Shown here in pieces: positions 25,420 through 33,259 of a stretch of DNA of 64,000 bases. Made by a program: the position numbers and the translations under genes. The stretch's first letter is position 1, and the number at the start of each line of letters is the position of its first letter. This DNA is from G963665495 sp963677785 (lineage in GTDB: Bacteria; Desulfobacterota; Desulfovibrionia; Desulfovibrionales; Desulfovibrionaceae). The DNA lies in contig CAXXDH010000003.1 in NCBI GenBank assembly GCA_963677785.2, positions 3,472,001-3,536,000 of the forward strand, read 5' to 3'. The notes beneath the pieces were generated by a model that ran no database searches, was not told the DNA's origin, and worked only from the letters and a program-made list of their open reading frames with translations.

Positions 25420-27843
25420 ATGAGCTTGCGACTGAAGTTAATCGCCTTTTGTCTGGCCGTTTCGTTGGTGCCTTTGTTTATCATGGGCTTTTACAGCGTC
25501 GAACTGGCTTCGCAGAGCCTGTCAGAACAGGTTCTTGGTCAGCTGGAAGCGGTACGGGATGCCAAAAAGGAGACTCTGGGCGCCATGTTCCAGCGCTGGC
25601 GCGCCGAAGCCGAACTCTATGCTTCCACAAAAGAAGTGTATAACGCGGTGGTCATGCTGGCGGATTATGCCCTGGGGACGCCGGAAGGACAGCGCGTGGA
25701 CGTACAATCGGACGAGTATGCGACCAACCACGACTACGTGAATCCGACATTCGAGCCTTTTGTCAAAGGCCTGGGTTTTGAAGACGCGCTGCTGATAGAT
25801 GACTACGGGCGCGTATTGTATACCTACGCGCGCAATGACGATCTGGGCGTTGACCTTGCCAAGGGCAAGGAACTGGACGGATCGAACCTGCAGCAGGCCT
25901 GGAAAAAGGCCATGCAAGGCGAGGTCGTTTTTGTGGATTTCGAGCCGTATCCCGCCACGGGGGGAAAGCCCGCATCGTTTGTTGCCGCTCCCATTCGCAA
26001 TCACAACGGCAATATCGCCGGTGTTGCGGCTCTGCGCATCCCCTTGAAAAGTATCAACGAAGTCATGACCCAGCGTTCGGGCCTGGGCAGTTCCGGTGAA
26101 ACCTATCTGGTTGGTCCGGACAAGCTCATGCGTTCGGATTCCATGAAAGAAGCTGGTGTTCATAATGTGGTCGCTTCCTTTGCGCAGCCTAAAAAAGGGC
26201 GCATGGAGACAGAAGCCGTGGATGCCGCCCTCAAAGGCGAATCCCATACGCAACTCATTGGCGGTCTGGACAATACGCGGTTGCTGGCGGCTTATACGCA
26301 GATTCCCTACGGTACCAACAGCTGGGCGCTTGTGGCGGAAAAGAACAGCGACGAGGCTTTTGCCCCGGTATACTCTTTACGCTGGACCGCGTTGAGTATT
26401 GGTGTGGGCACGGCTTTGCTCGTGGTGGGAATTTCGGTCTTCTTTTTCAGTCGTTCGGTCATGCGTCCGATCCGCGTTATTCTCGATTTTCTCAATGAAG
26501 TCACGGCAGGGAACCTGCAAGCCCTGCTGCAAGGGGATTTCAAGGGAGAACTCGGCCAACTGGCAAAGGGCATCCGAACCATGTTTTCCGAGGTGAAAAA
26601 TAAACTGGCTTTTACCCAGGGGATTCTCGGCGGGGTCAACGTGCCTTGTCTTGTGCTGGATACGGGCGGGCGCGTAACGTACTGCAACCGGCAATTGCTG
26701 GAGATGGTAAGTAAGACGGGGCTCCCCGAAGAATATTTTGGACTGCAGGCAAGCGCTTTTTTCAGTTCGGACGCGGACGTGAGCACCAATTCCATCCGGG
26801 CCATTGAAGAGCAGGTTCCGATTCAGGACGAATGCTGCATTATGACGCCGGACGGACGCGAATTATGCGCCAATATTTCCGCCACACCGATTTATGATTT
26901 GGATGATGCGTTGATGGGCGCGTTTACATTGTATTACGACCTGACGCCGATACGTACGCAGGAACGTTGTATTACAGAGCAGAATGAGAAAATAGCCCAA
27001 ATGGCCTGCGAAGCAGAAGACGTGGCGAATTCGGTCTCTCGTGCGGCTCTGCAGCTGGAGGACCAGGTCCGGGAAGCTCTGGACGGCGCCAATGAACAGA
27101 GCCAGCGGACCATGATCACGGCAGCTTCGGTGCAGGAGCTGAACGCGGCCATGGTGCAGGTGGCGGCCAATGCCGACAATGTGTCCCGCAGCGCCAATGA
27201 GGCCAAGCAAAAAGCCGCCGAGGGCGAGGACATCGTACGCCAGGCCATTGGGGCCATCGCCTTGGTCGAAACCCATGCCCAGACCCTGGACAAGACCATG
27301 TCCGAGTTGGGCGAGCAGGCCCAGGAAATTGGCAAGATCATGGGATTGATTCAGGATGTGGCGGACCAGACCAACCTGCTGGCCCTGAACGCTGCCATAG
27401 AAGCCGCCAGGGCGGGCGAAGCCGGCCGAGGTTTTGCCGTGGTGGCCGACGAGGTTCGCAAACTGGCCGAACGCTCCATGGAAGCGACCCAGGATGTGGG
27501 ACGGGCAATTCAGAACATTCAGCTCGCCACCAAAAAATCCATCGATGCCGGACGCTCGGCTCTTTCCGCGGTGGATGAAAGCACCAGGCTTGCCGAGCTC
27601 TCGGGCAATGCCCTGACCCGGATAGTGGAATTTGTCGAATATACGGCCGACGAGGTCCAGTCCATTGCCGCGTCAAGCCAGGAGCAGTCCGCCGCGCACG
27701 ATACCATCAGCATGGCCGTGGAGGCCATCAATGTTATTTCGCTGGAAACAGCCGAAGGCATGGCCAAGTCGTCCGAAGCCTTGACAGAGCTGACGGACCA
27801 GGCCGGTAAACTGCGCGAGCAGATTCAGCAGATGCGCTCGTAA
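25420..27843 (+). CDS. Methyl-accepting chemotaxis protein with double Cache and PAS
   Basis: This 807-aa inner-membrane chemoreceptor has a first membrane helix near 8-30, then a large periplasmic double-Cache domain (ALLIDDYGRVLYTYARNDD and SGETYLVGPDKLM are typical). A second helix lies near 325-347, followed by HAMP, a cytoplasmic PAS-like domain (about 405-510), and the signalling coiled coil with tip VADQTNLLALNAAIEAARAG and RGFAVVADEVRKLAERS. The double sensing arrangement would allow an external ligand and an internal redox or small-molecule cue to be combined (inference). No pentapeptide is found at the C-terminus. ATG 25420 was chosen with GGAG nine bases upstream. A GTG at 25399 is in frame, but its protein would begin with polar residues. 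Confidence 0.92.
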   Translation: MSLRLKLIAFCLAVSLVPLFIMGFYSVELASQSLSEQVLGQLEAVRDAKKETLGAMFQRWRAEAELYASTKEVYNAVVMLADYALGTPEGQRVDVQSDEYATNHDYVNPTFEPFVKGLGFEDALLIDDYGRVLYTYARNDDLGVDLAKGKELDGSNLQQAWKKAMQGEVVFVDFEPYPATGGKPASFVAAPIRNHNGNIAGVAALRIPLKSINEVMTQRSGLGSSGETYLVGPDKLMRSDSMKEAGVHNVVASFAQPKKGRMETEAVDAALKGESHTQLIGGLDNTRLLAAYTQIPYGTNSWALVAEKNSDEAFAPVYSLRWTALSIGVGTALLVVGISVFFFSRSVMRPIRVILDFLNEVTAGNLQALLQGDFKGELGQLAKGIRTMFSEVKNKLAFTQGILGGVNVPCLVLDTGGRVTYCNRQLLEMVSKTGLPEEYFGLQASAFFSSDADVSTNSIRAIEEQVPIQDECCIMTPDGRELCANISATPIYDLDDALMGAFTLYYDLTPIRTQERCITEQNEKIAQMACEAEDVANSVSRAALQLEDQVREALDGANEQSQRTMITAASVQELNAAMVQVAANADNVSRSANEAKQKAAEGEDIVRQAIGAIALVETHAQTLDKTMSELGEQAQEIGKIMGLIQDVADQTNLLALNAAIEAARAGEAGRGFAVVADEVRKLAERSMEATQDVGRAIQNIQLATKKSIDAGRSALSAVDESTRLAELSGNALTRIVEFVEYTADEVQSIAASSQEQSAAHDTISMAVEAINVISLETAEGMAKSSEALTELTDQAGKLREQIQQMRS

Positions 27844-27916
27844 ACAGAACTTTTACGTGACGTATGACATGCTCTTGCGTATCCTCGCCCAATTCCAAAA
27901 AGCGAGGTGAAAAGGA

Positions 27917-28282
27917 ATGAAAACGCTGTTATGCTGGCTGATGGCGCTGCTGCTTGTCCCAGGACTTTGCCTGGCGCAGGTTTCTACGCCGAAAAAGGAC
28001 GCTCCCGAAAAAAGCGGCAAGCAGGATCAGGTGAAAAAAAAACAGCCCAAGGAGCAGGGCAAGGCAGCTCCCGGACCGGTACAAAAACCGAAAAAGAAAG
28101 AGGTGCCGCCGCCCAAGCCGAAGAAAAAAAAGCCTGTGCCGCCGCCTCCCAAAAAAACGAAAAAGCCCGTGCCGCCTCCGGCGCCCAAAAAAGAGCCGAA
28201 AAAGGCTCCTAAAAAAGACTTTCAGCCATCCAAGAAGCCGAAAAAGGATGATCCCGGCAAACCCAAGCCCGAAGGCTCCTGA
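27917..28282 (+). CDS. Secreted Lys/Pro-rich low-complexity protein
   Basis: This 121-aa protein has a clean signal peptide (MKTLLCWLMALLLVPGLCLA). The mature part is almost entirely Lys, Pro and a few Gln/Glu in blocks such as PKKKEVPPPKPKKKK and KKTKKPVPPPAPK. No globular domain is expected. A highly basic, extended periplasmic chain could bind peptidoglycan, LPS or nucleic acid, but there is no direct evidence. AAGG precedes the ATG, and a palindromic terminator follows 10 bp after the stop, which supports a real gene. It is 73 bp downstream of a chemoreceptor gene and may be cotranscribed with it. Confidence 0.75.
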   Translation: MKTLLCWLMALLLVPGLCLAQVSTPKKDAPEKSGKQDQVKKKQPKEQGKAAPGPVQKPKKKEVPPPKPKKKKPVPPPPKKTKKPVPPPAPKKEPKKAPKKDFQPSKKPKKDDPGKPKPEGS

Positions 28283-28292
28283 TGTACCGTAT

Positions 28293-28318
28293 GGAAAGGC
28301 CGCGTACGCGGCCTTTCC
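28293..28318 (+). terminator. Palindromic terminator after the Lys/Pro-rich gene
   Basis: A perfect 26-bp palindrome with arms GGAAAGGCCGCGT and ACGCGGCCTTTCC folds into a hairpin and is followed by TTTGT. Confidence 0.75.
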
Positions 28319-28491
28319 TTTGTAGAGCACCGTAACCTTGAAAAGGTGTAGATGTTCTTATGTATTTATCTGAAACAATGGGATATTTTAGAGACTCTTT
28401 GCGAGCCTTCGAGCATAGAGACTCGTATTCAGCCGAGCTGTGTTCCAGATGTGAGTCTTGTTTCAAGGCGAAAATGCGCCAGCAGGCGACT

Positions 28492-28683
28492 TCAGGAACA
28501 GTCCGGACCGTTCCAGGCGCCGCACTTTTCGCAGACAAAGCCTTGGAATATGGCCTCGCCGTCGACAACTTCGATTTCAATTTCATTGGTGGCCGAACAG
28601 CTGTTGCACAAAACCTGGGCAATGGATGTTTCCGGATCATACGGGCATTCCACATCACAGATAATCACGGTTTCGATAGCCAT
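28492..28683 (-). CDS. Small cysteine-rich protein (possible zinc ribbon)
   Basis: This 63-aa protein has CxxC pairs in VLCNSCSATNEIEIEV and FVCEKCGAWNGP, plus CDVEC near the N-terminus, a pattern seen in rubredoxin-like or zinc-ribbon proteins. GGGAG precedes its ATG. The gap to the upstream ATC-hydrolase-family gene is only 16 bp, so they are probably cotranscribed. The function is unknown. Confidence 0.72.
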   Translation of the reverse strand: MAIETVIICDVECPYDPETSIAQVLCNSCSATNEIEIEVVDGEAIFQGFVCEKCGAWNGPDCS

Positions 28684-28699
28684 GTCATGCTCCCTGAGG

Positions 28700-29197
28700 T
28701 CAACTGGTTTCGTTTTTGTTGCCTGGCCGGATGGTCAAAAAACAGGAGTGTTCCTCGCCTTCCCGCAGGGCGCGCAGCGTGAAGTCGAATCCCGCGCCTT
28801 CAAAGGTTCCGTAATCCACCATGGCGGCGATTTCGCAGATTTTTGCGCATTCTTCCACGGGCAGTCCCATTTTTCTCCAGGCGTTTTTCAACGGGCAATG
28901 GTCAAAACGGATTTCCAGAGCATCGGCATCGCAGCGCAACACCGTGGGCGCGAACATGGCGCCTCCGTCCGGAATGCCGGCGAGAAAGCTGGCGCACAGT
29001 CCCTGGAGGTTATCCGGAGCAAATTGAGCGAATTTTTCGCCGATCTGCCGGCCGCGCTGGTATATGGCGCGTCTGAAAATATCCATGGCCCGTTCTTCGC
29101 CCAGCTCATTGCGCAGCTCGTCGAAAAGCAGATAGTAAATAATCGCACGATTTTCATTGGCTGCATAGAGTTCGTTGCGTAATTTTTCAACATCCAT
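28700..29197 (-). CDS. L-2-amino-thiazoline-4-carboxylic acid hydrolase family protein
   Basis: This 165-aa cytoplasmic protein matches the ATC hydrolase family pattern in RFDHCPLKNAWRKMGLP and CAKICEIAAMVDYGTFEGAG, with the conserved cysteines. The founding Pseudomonas enzyme opens L-ATC on the way to L-cysteine, but most members are uncharacterised, so that reaction is not assumed here. AAGGAG lies eight bases before the ATG. The gene starts 11 bp after the deacetylase-like gene and is followed by the small cysteine protein, which makes a three-gene minus-strand operon likely. Confidence 0.7.
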   Translation of the reverse strand: MDVEKLRNELYAANENRAIIYYLLFDELRNELGEERAMDIFRRAIYQRGRQIGEKFAQFAPDNLQGLCASFLAGIPDGGAMFAPTVLRCDADALEIRFDHCPLKNAWRKMGLPVEECAKICEIAAMVDYGTFEGAGFDFTLRALREGEEHSCFLTIRPGNKNETS

Positions 29198-29208
29198 ATA
29201 AAACTCCT

Positions 29209-30237
29209 TTATAGTGCCGTGGCGGCAAGACGCTTGTGCAGAACATCCTGGATAAAGCGGGCGGATACTTTCCAGCAGTCAGGGCCGTATCCACCTGCCA
29301 TCAGGTAGGCCTGCGGTACGGAGCGCTTTGCAAAGAAGTCGTAGAGGAAGCTGTCCCTGGCGATGAGTTGATCCAGGTTCAGGCGCAGTGCGGCCGTACC
29401 AGGCAGTCTGTCTTTTTCATAGGGATCACTGCCGGCGACAACCACGGCCAGGTCCGGAAGGCCTTGCGTGTCCATGGTTTCCAACAGCCGCAGCCCCTGG
29501 GTCAGAGAAGGCAGGTAGGCATCTTCGCCTCCGGCAGGGATGGGAATGTCCACGTCGCCTGGGTAGCGTTCGCGGCGCAGGTTGCCTTCGGGGTCAAGGG
29601 CGGCGGTGTCCAGGGGCCAGCCCTTGGCCATATGAATGCTCAGGCATTTGATCCGCTCCTCGTCCACGCAGAGCTCGGCGGTACCGTCCCCGCGGTGGGC
29701 GTCCACGTCCACGACCCAGGCCCGCCGGATACGGCCCAGGGCCAGCAACTTGAACAAGGCGATGACCAGATCATTGAAAACGCAGAAGCCGCGGCCCTGG
29801 TCGCGCATGGCGTGATGCATGCCGCCTCCGAGAAAATAGCCGAAGCCCTGTTCCAGGGCCAGCAGGCAGGCCTGATACGTACCAGCCACGTTGGCCAGTT
29901 CCGGTTTCACGATGTCCGCCAGCGGACGCTTGGCCTGGCTCGGGTCGTAGCGGTGGTAGTTGCCCGCGTCGTCGAGCAGTTCGAACGTCTGCATCAGCGG
30001 TGGTTCGGGCGTATCCGAGAGCAGAGCGTCCACATAGGCGGGGTTGTGAGCCCGGATCAGATCTTCGCGCTCGATGCAAGGCAGCGGGCCGTCATAGAGC
30101 CACTGTCCGGTGCGTTCGCCAAGTTGCGGGTCGCCCAGCAGATAGTCGATGACTTGTGCGGAACGCGAGCCGAATTGGGGAATCAGCATGCCGTAGGTGG
30201 GAAAGTCGATGGTGCAGCGGGTGTTGTAAACTATCAT
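29209..30237 (-). CDS. Histone deacetylase family (AcuC/APAH-like) amidohydrolase
   Basis: This 342-aa zinc hydrolase belongs to the arginase/deacetylase fold family, which removes acetyl groups from acetyl-lysine or acetylpolyamines. Active-site pieces are visible: GGGMHHAMRDQGRGFCVFND (tandem His), the metal ligands in WVVDVDAHRGDGT, and the third ligand in VVVAGSDPYEKDRLPG. ATG 30237 was chosen because MIVYNTRCTIDFPTYGMLIPQFG is a normal family start. The frame is open a further 86 codons upstream into the divergent antiporter promoter, which is unlikely to be coding. It is first in an operon with an ATC-hydrolase-family protein and a small Cys protein. The actual substrate (acetoin pathway, polyamine or protein) cannot be told from the sequence. 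Confidence 0.86.
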   Translation of the reverse strand: MIVYNTRCTIDFPTYGMLIPQFGSRSAQVIDYLLGDPQLGERTGQWLYDGPLPCIEREDLIRAHNPAYVDALLSDTPEPPLMQTFELLDDAGNYHRYDPSQAKRPLADIVKPELANVAGTYQACLLALEQGFGYFLGGGMHHAMRDQGRGFCVFNDLVIALFKLLALGRIRRAWVVDVDAHRGDGTAELCVDEERIKCLSIHMAKGWPLDTAALDPEGNLRRERYPGDVDIPIPAGGEDAYLPSLTQGLRLLETMDTQGLPDLAVVVAGSDPYEKDRLPGTAALRLNLDQLIARDSFLYDFFAKRSVPQAYLMAGGYGPDCWKVSARFIQDVLHKRLAATAL

Positions 30238-30467
30238 GAGGTACTGGTCCTGGTTGTAACGGATGGCGGACTCATGCCAAAGGTCAAAAGGGCGTACGTT
30301 CTGTAAGGTCCTTAAGAAAGGGACCATCAGTTGAACACAGCGGCGGATTTTTTTCTCCGCAACTTGCCTGGAAGCCTGATTTAAGGCAGATAACAATTGG
30401 AATATCACTTGTAAAGATGGCAGGCGGATTGGCGCAGTGAAAAGAATACAGAGGAGTGGTGGGCGCA

Positions 30468-32075
30468 ATGGATCCATTGTGGATTGCTCTGGCATTTATT
30501 TTCGGACTCGCGGTCAAGCTGGTGGGCTTGCCGCCTTTGGTCGGTTTTCTGGCAACAGGTTTCGTGCTGCACGGCTTGGGCATACAGGGCGGGGAAACCC
30601 TACAGGAAATTGCCGATCTTGGTGTGACGCTGCTGCTTTTCAGCATCGGACTCAAGCTCAAGCCGGCTAGTCTGCTGAAAAAGGAAATCTGGGCCACGGC
30701 CTCCGTACACATGCTGGTGTGCGTCGTATTGCTAGGCAGCGGAATCTATTGGCTCGCCGCATCAGGTTTTTCCCTGTTCGCGGAACTCGGATTGGGCGCA
30801 TCGCTGACTCTGGCCTTTGCCCTGAGTTTTTCCAGCACAGTATTTGCCGTCAAAGTCCTTGAAGAGCAGGGCGAAATGTCCGCGCTGTACGGCCGGGTCG
30901 CCATCGGTATTTTGATTATTCAGGACATTCTCGCAGTGGTGTTTCTGACCTTTTCCGCAGGCAAAATCCCCACCTGGTGGGCTTTGCTGCTGATCGCCGG
31001 ACTACCGGTGATCCGCTGGGGCTGTCTGCGGATACTGGACCGTTGCGGCCATGGAGAGCTGGTGGTGCTTTTCGGGCTGCTTCTCGCTCTGGTGCTTGGG
31101 GCGTCGCTGTTCGAAGCCGTGGGGTTGAAGCCGGACATCGGGGCTCTGATCATCGGCGTGCTTGTTTCTTCCCACCCCAAGGCCTCCGAGGTCTCCAATG
31201 CGCTGCTTTCTTTCAAGGACCTGTTTCTTGTTGGATTTTTTCTGTCCATCGGCCTTTCGGGCGCGCCTTCCTTCGATACGTTGGGAGTGGCGTTGTTGCT
31301 GCTTCCGGCAGTGCTGTTTAAGACGGTCCTGTTTCTGGTGCTATTGGCGCGCTTTTCGCTCAAGGCCCGTACGGCGTTGCTGGGCAGCCTTTCGCTGGCC
31401 AACTACAGCGAATTCGGCCTGATCGTGGGCAGCGTGGCCATTGCCAACGGCTGGCTCGAACCGCACTGGCTGATAGTTATTGCCCTGGCGCTATCGCTTT
31501 CGTTTGTTCTGGCCGCCCCCTTGAATACCTTTTCCCATGCTCTGGCCTGCCGCCTGGAACCCAGGCTGTTGTTTCTGGAAACCAGGCAGCGGCATCCGGA
31601 AGAAGTTCTTATCGATCCGGGCGAGGTGCAGGTCGCGGTTTTGGGCATGGGACGCGTGGGGCAGGGGGTCTATGACTGGATGCGCGAAACCTACGGCGAT
31701 GTGGTGGTCGGGTTGGATTTCAACCCGGAGAAGGTGGCGGCGCTCCGTAAGTCGGGACGGCACGTATTGTTGGGCGATGCGGAAGACCGGAATTTCTGGC
31801 GGCGTCTGAAAATGAAAAGTAGGCCCCTGCGCCTGGCGTTTCTTACCTTCGGGCAGAGCGCGAACCTTACTGCGGCCAGGAGTATCCGCGTACTTGGCGG
31901 AGAGGTGCCCCTGGCTGCGGTGGCGCACTACGCCGATGAGGAACAGGCCCTGCGGGACGCCGGAGTGGATCTGGTTTTTGACTTGTACGCCAAAGCCGGG
32001 GAGGGCTTTGCCGAAGCTGCGGACAAGGCCGTACGCCCTCTTGCCGCAAACAGGAGGCATACTACGAAGGCGTGA
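30468..32075 (+). CDS. Kef/YbaL-type cation:proton antiporter with TrkA-N domain
   Basis: This 535-aa inner-membrane protein has about 12 predicted helices of the CPA2 Na+/H+ exchanger fold (residues 1 to about 375), including FSSTVFAVKVLEEQGEMSALYGRVAIGILIIQDILAV in pieces typical of Kef proteins. A cytoplasmic Rossmann-type RCK/TrkA-N domain (about 385-520) begins VAVLGMGRVGQGVYDWM. Such proteins export K+ in exchange for H+ under nucleotide or glutathione control. The length matches YbaL better than KefB or KefC. ATG 30468 was chosen, with GAGGAG upstream. It is divergent from the deacetylase-like gene. Confidence 0.9.
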   Translation: MDPLWIALAFIFGLAVKLVGLPPLVGFLATGFVLHGLGIQGGETLQEIADLGVTLLLFSIGLKLKPASLLKKEIWATASVHMLVCVVLLGSGIYWLAASGFSLFAELGLGASLTLAFALSFSSTVFAVKVLEEQGEMSALYGRVAIGILIIQDILAVVFLTFSAGKIPTWWALLLIAGLPVIRWGCLRILDRCGHGELVVLFGLLLALVLGASLFEAVGLKPDIGALIIGVLVSSHPKASEVSNALLSFKDLFLVGFFLSIGLSGAPSFDTLGVALLLLPAVLFKTVLFLVLLARFSLKARTALLGSLSLANYSEFGLIVGSVAIANGWLEPHWLIVIALALSLSFVLAAPLNTFSHALACRLEPRLLFLETRQRHPEEVLIDPGEVQVAVLGMGRVGQGVYDWMRETYGDVVVGLDFNPEKVAALRKSGRHVLLGDAEDRNFWRRLKMKSRPLRLAFLTFGQSANLTAARSIRVLGGEVPLAAVAHYADEEQALRDAGVDLVFDLYAKAGEGFAEAADKAVRPLAANRRHTTKA

Positions 32076-32157
32076 TTGCCAGGTGCGGAACTCCCTTCTT
32101 GTTTTAAACGTACTGTTTGAAAAAAACTGTGTCGGTGGGTAGTTGCAAGTACGCATC

Positions 32158-32185
32158 TTGACTGCACTTGTATTATCATTATAAT
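32158..32185 (+). promoter_or_regulatory. Strong sigma-70-like promoter of the RHH gene
   Basis: TTGACT (32158-32163) and TATAAT (32180-32185) are 16 bases apart, close to the consensus. The ATG is 30 bp downstream of the -10 box. Confidence 0.7.
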
Positions 32186-32192
32186 GATAATA
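32171..32192. promoter_or_regulatory. Perfect 22-bp palindromic operator over the -10 box
   Basis: The arms TATTATCATTA and TAATGATAATA are exact reverse complements, and the palindrome is centred on the -10 hexamer of the promoter. Such placement fits repression. The encoded ribbon-helix-helix protein is the simplest candidate for autorepression; an unlinked Fur- or Zur-like regulator is the alternative, because the AT-rich GATAAT words resemble Fur half-sites. Confidence 0.72.
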
Positions 32193-32214
32193 TCATAAAC
32201 GGGAGGGCAAGCGT

Positions 32215-32490
32215 ATGAAACAGGCTCAAGCGGCCAAGACCGAACGGATAACAATCCTTGGCACGCCCCAATTCAAGGCTTTTTTGCAACGGGAGGCCCG
32301 CAAGGAAGGCATCAGCGTGTCTCAGCTCGTACGGCAGCGCTGTGAAATGAAATCCGCCAATGAAGACGAAGAGCTTCTTTCGGTTTTAATCGCCCAGGTT
32401 TCCGCTGCTACGGAAAAAGCCAGGAATTCGTTGGAACTGGGGCTGGCCGAAGCCGAGGCCACCCTGACCGCATTGAGGAGGGCGAAGTGA
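32215..32490 (+). CDS. Small ribbon-helix-helix (CopG/Arc-like) protein
   Basis: This 91-aa protein has an N-terminal RHH-like segment, ERITILGTPQFKAFLQREAR then KEGISVSQLVRQR, with the beta strand, first helix and the turn before helix 2 of this fold. The C-terminal half is an Ala/Glu-rich helix likely to form a coiled coil. RHH proteins bind palindromic operators as dimers and often act as antitoxins or autorepressors. A palindrome covers this gene's own promoter. GGGAGGG precedes the ATG. The stop codon overlaps the start of the following ORF, so translation is probably coupled. Confidence 0.7.
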   Translation: MKQAQAAKTERITILGTPQFKAFLQREARKEGISVSQLVRQRCEMKSANEDEELLSVLIAQVSAATEKARNSLELGLAEAEATLTALRRAK

Positions 32491-32669
32491 GCGCATTGAA
32501 GGATGTCATTGCAGCCATGAAGGAAGTGCTGTTGCTTACCGAAAAAGTGGACCGCGCCGGAACCATGCTCTCGGAAATTTCCAAGGAAATGCGCGAACAC
32601 GACCGGCGTTTGATACGGCTCGAAACCATGGTCGAAATAGCGCAGGGACGGAACAAGCTCGATCAGTAG
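32487..32669 (+). CDS. Small coiled-coil protein overlapping the RHH gene
   Basis: This 60-aa protein starts at a GTG that overlaps the upstream TGA (GTGA). It is predicted to be nearly all helix (IAAMKEVLLLTEKVDRAG, then MLSEISKEMREHDRRLIRLE) with heptad spacing. No family is recognised. The tight pairing with an RHH protein resembles toxin-antitoxin or regulator-partner pairs, but no toxin motif is visible. It may instead form a hetero-coil with the helix of the upstream product. Confidence 0.55.
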   Translation: MSALKDVIAAMKEVLLLTEKVDRAGTMLSEISKEMREHDRRLIRLETMVEIAQGRNKLDQ

Positions 32670-32773
32670 CGGAAGTATGCGCCTCTTGAGTCTTGGCCCG
32701 GTTTAGTGCAAAATAAAACGCTTAAGCGCGTGTTCCATATTTTCATTATATTTATGCACTTTCAGGAGGCCAT

Positions 32774-32980
32774 ATGTGGGGGTATTCCGCAAAGCGTCAA
32801 GTTGCAACCAGCATTCCCTGTGAAAACTGCGGCGAGCCTGTTGAGGCGCACAGAATGTGCCGGGAAGTCCGTATCAAGTGTCCATCCTGCGGCTCTGTTT
32901 TTCCCCTCGAACACTATATTCCCCGTATGGATGATATCCTGGAACATTTTTTGGAAAATGTCTTTTGCGACCGGATGTGA
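32774..32980 (+). CDS. Small dual-CxxC zinc-ribbon protein
   Basis: This 68-aa protein has two CxxC knuckles, IPCENCGEPVEAHRMC and IKCPSCGSVFPLEHY, like zinc-ribbon or MJ0042-type domains, with a short acidic helical tail. An ideal AGGAGG lies just before the ATG. It stands alone between the RHH pair and a kinase. Its function is unknown; zinc binding is inferred from the cysteine spacing. Confidence 0.7.
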   Translation: MWGYSAKRQVATSIPCENCGEPVEAHRMCREVRIKCPSCGSVFPLEHYIPRMDDILEHFLENVFCDRM

Positions 32981-33259
32981 TATCATTCTATAACTCACGT
33001 TTGTTTGGGGGGCATACGCACCCCCTAGCCTGTTTTTCTTCATTATGACGATTCAGTGGCAAGTGTTTCAGAGTACTTGCTTTTTTTGACTGTTTTACCC
33101 TACAACCTCTCATGGTATTCAGATACGGGCATAGATGACCTTGTGTTGCCTTTTGCCCGCGCAGCAGAGACTACAGGCCAGCTGGCAGTTTTTTTGCCAG
33201 TCCTTTTTTGCCTGCAGAGAAAAGTGCGCTGGAAAGGATCCGCCAGCAGACAAGACCGC

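Noticed and set aside
29236..30306. A 356-codon plus-strand open frame opposite the deacetylase-like gene
   Set aside because: The minus-strand frame carries all active-site motifs; the plus frame has no recognisable domain.
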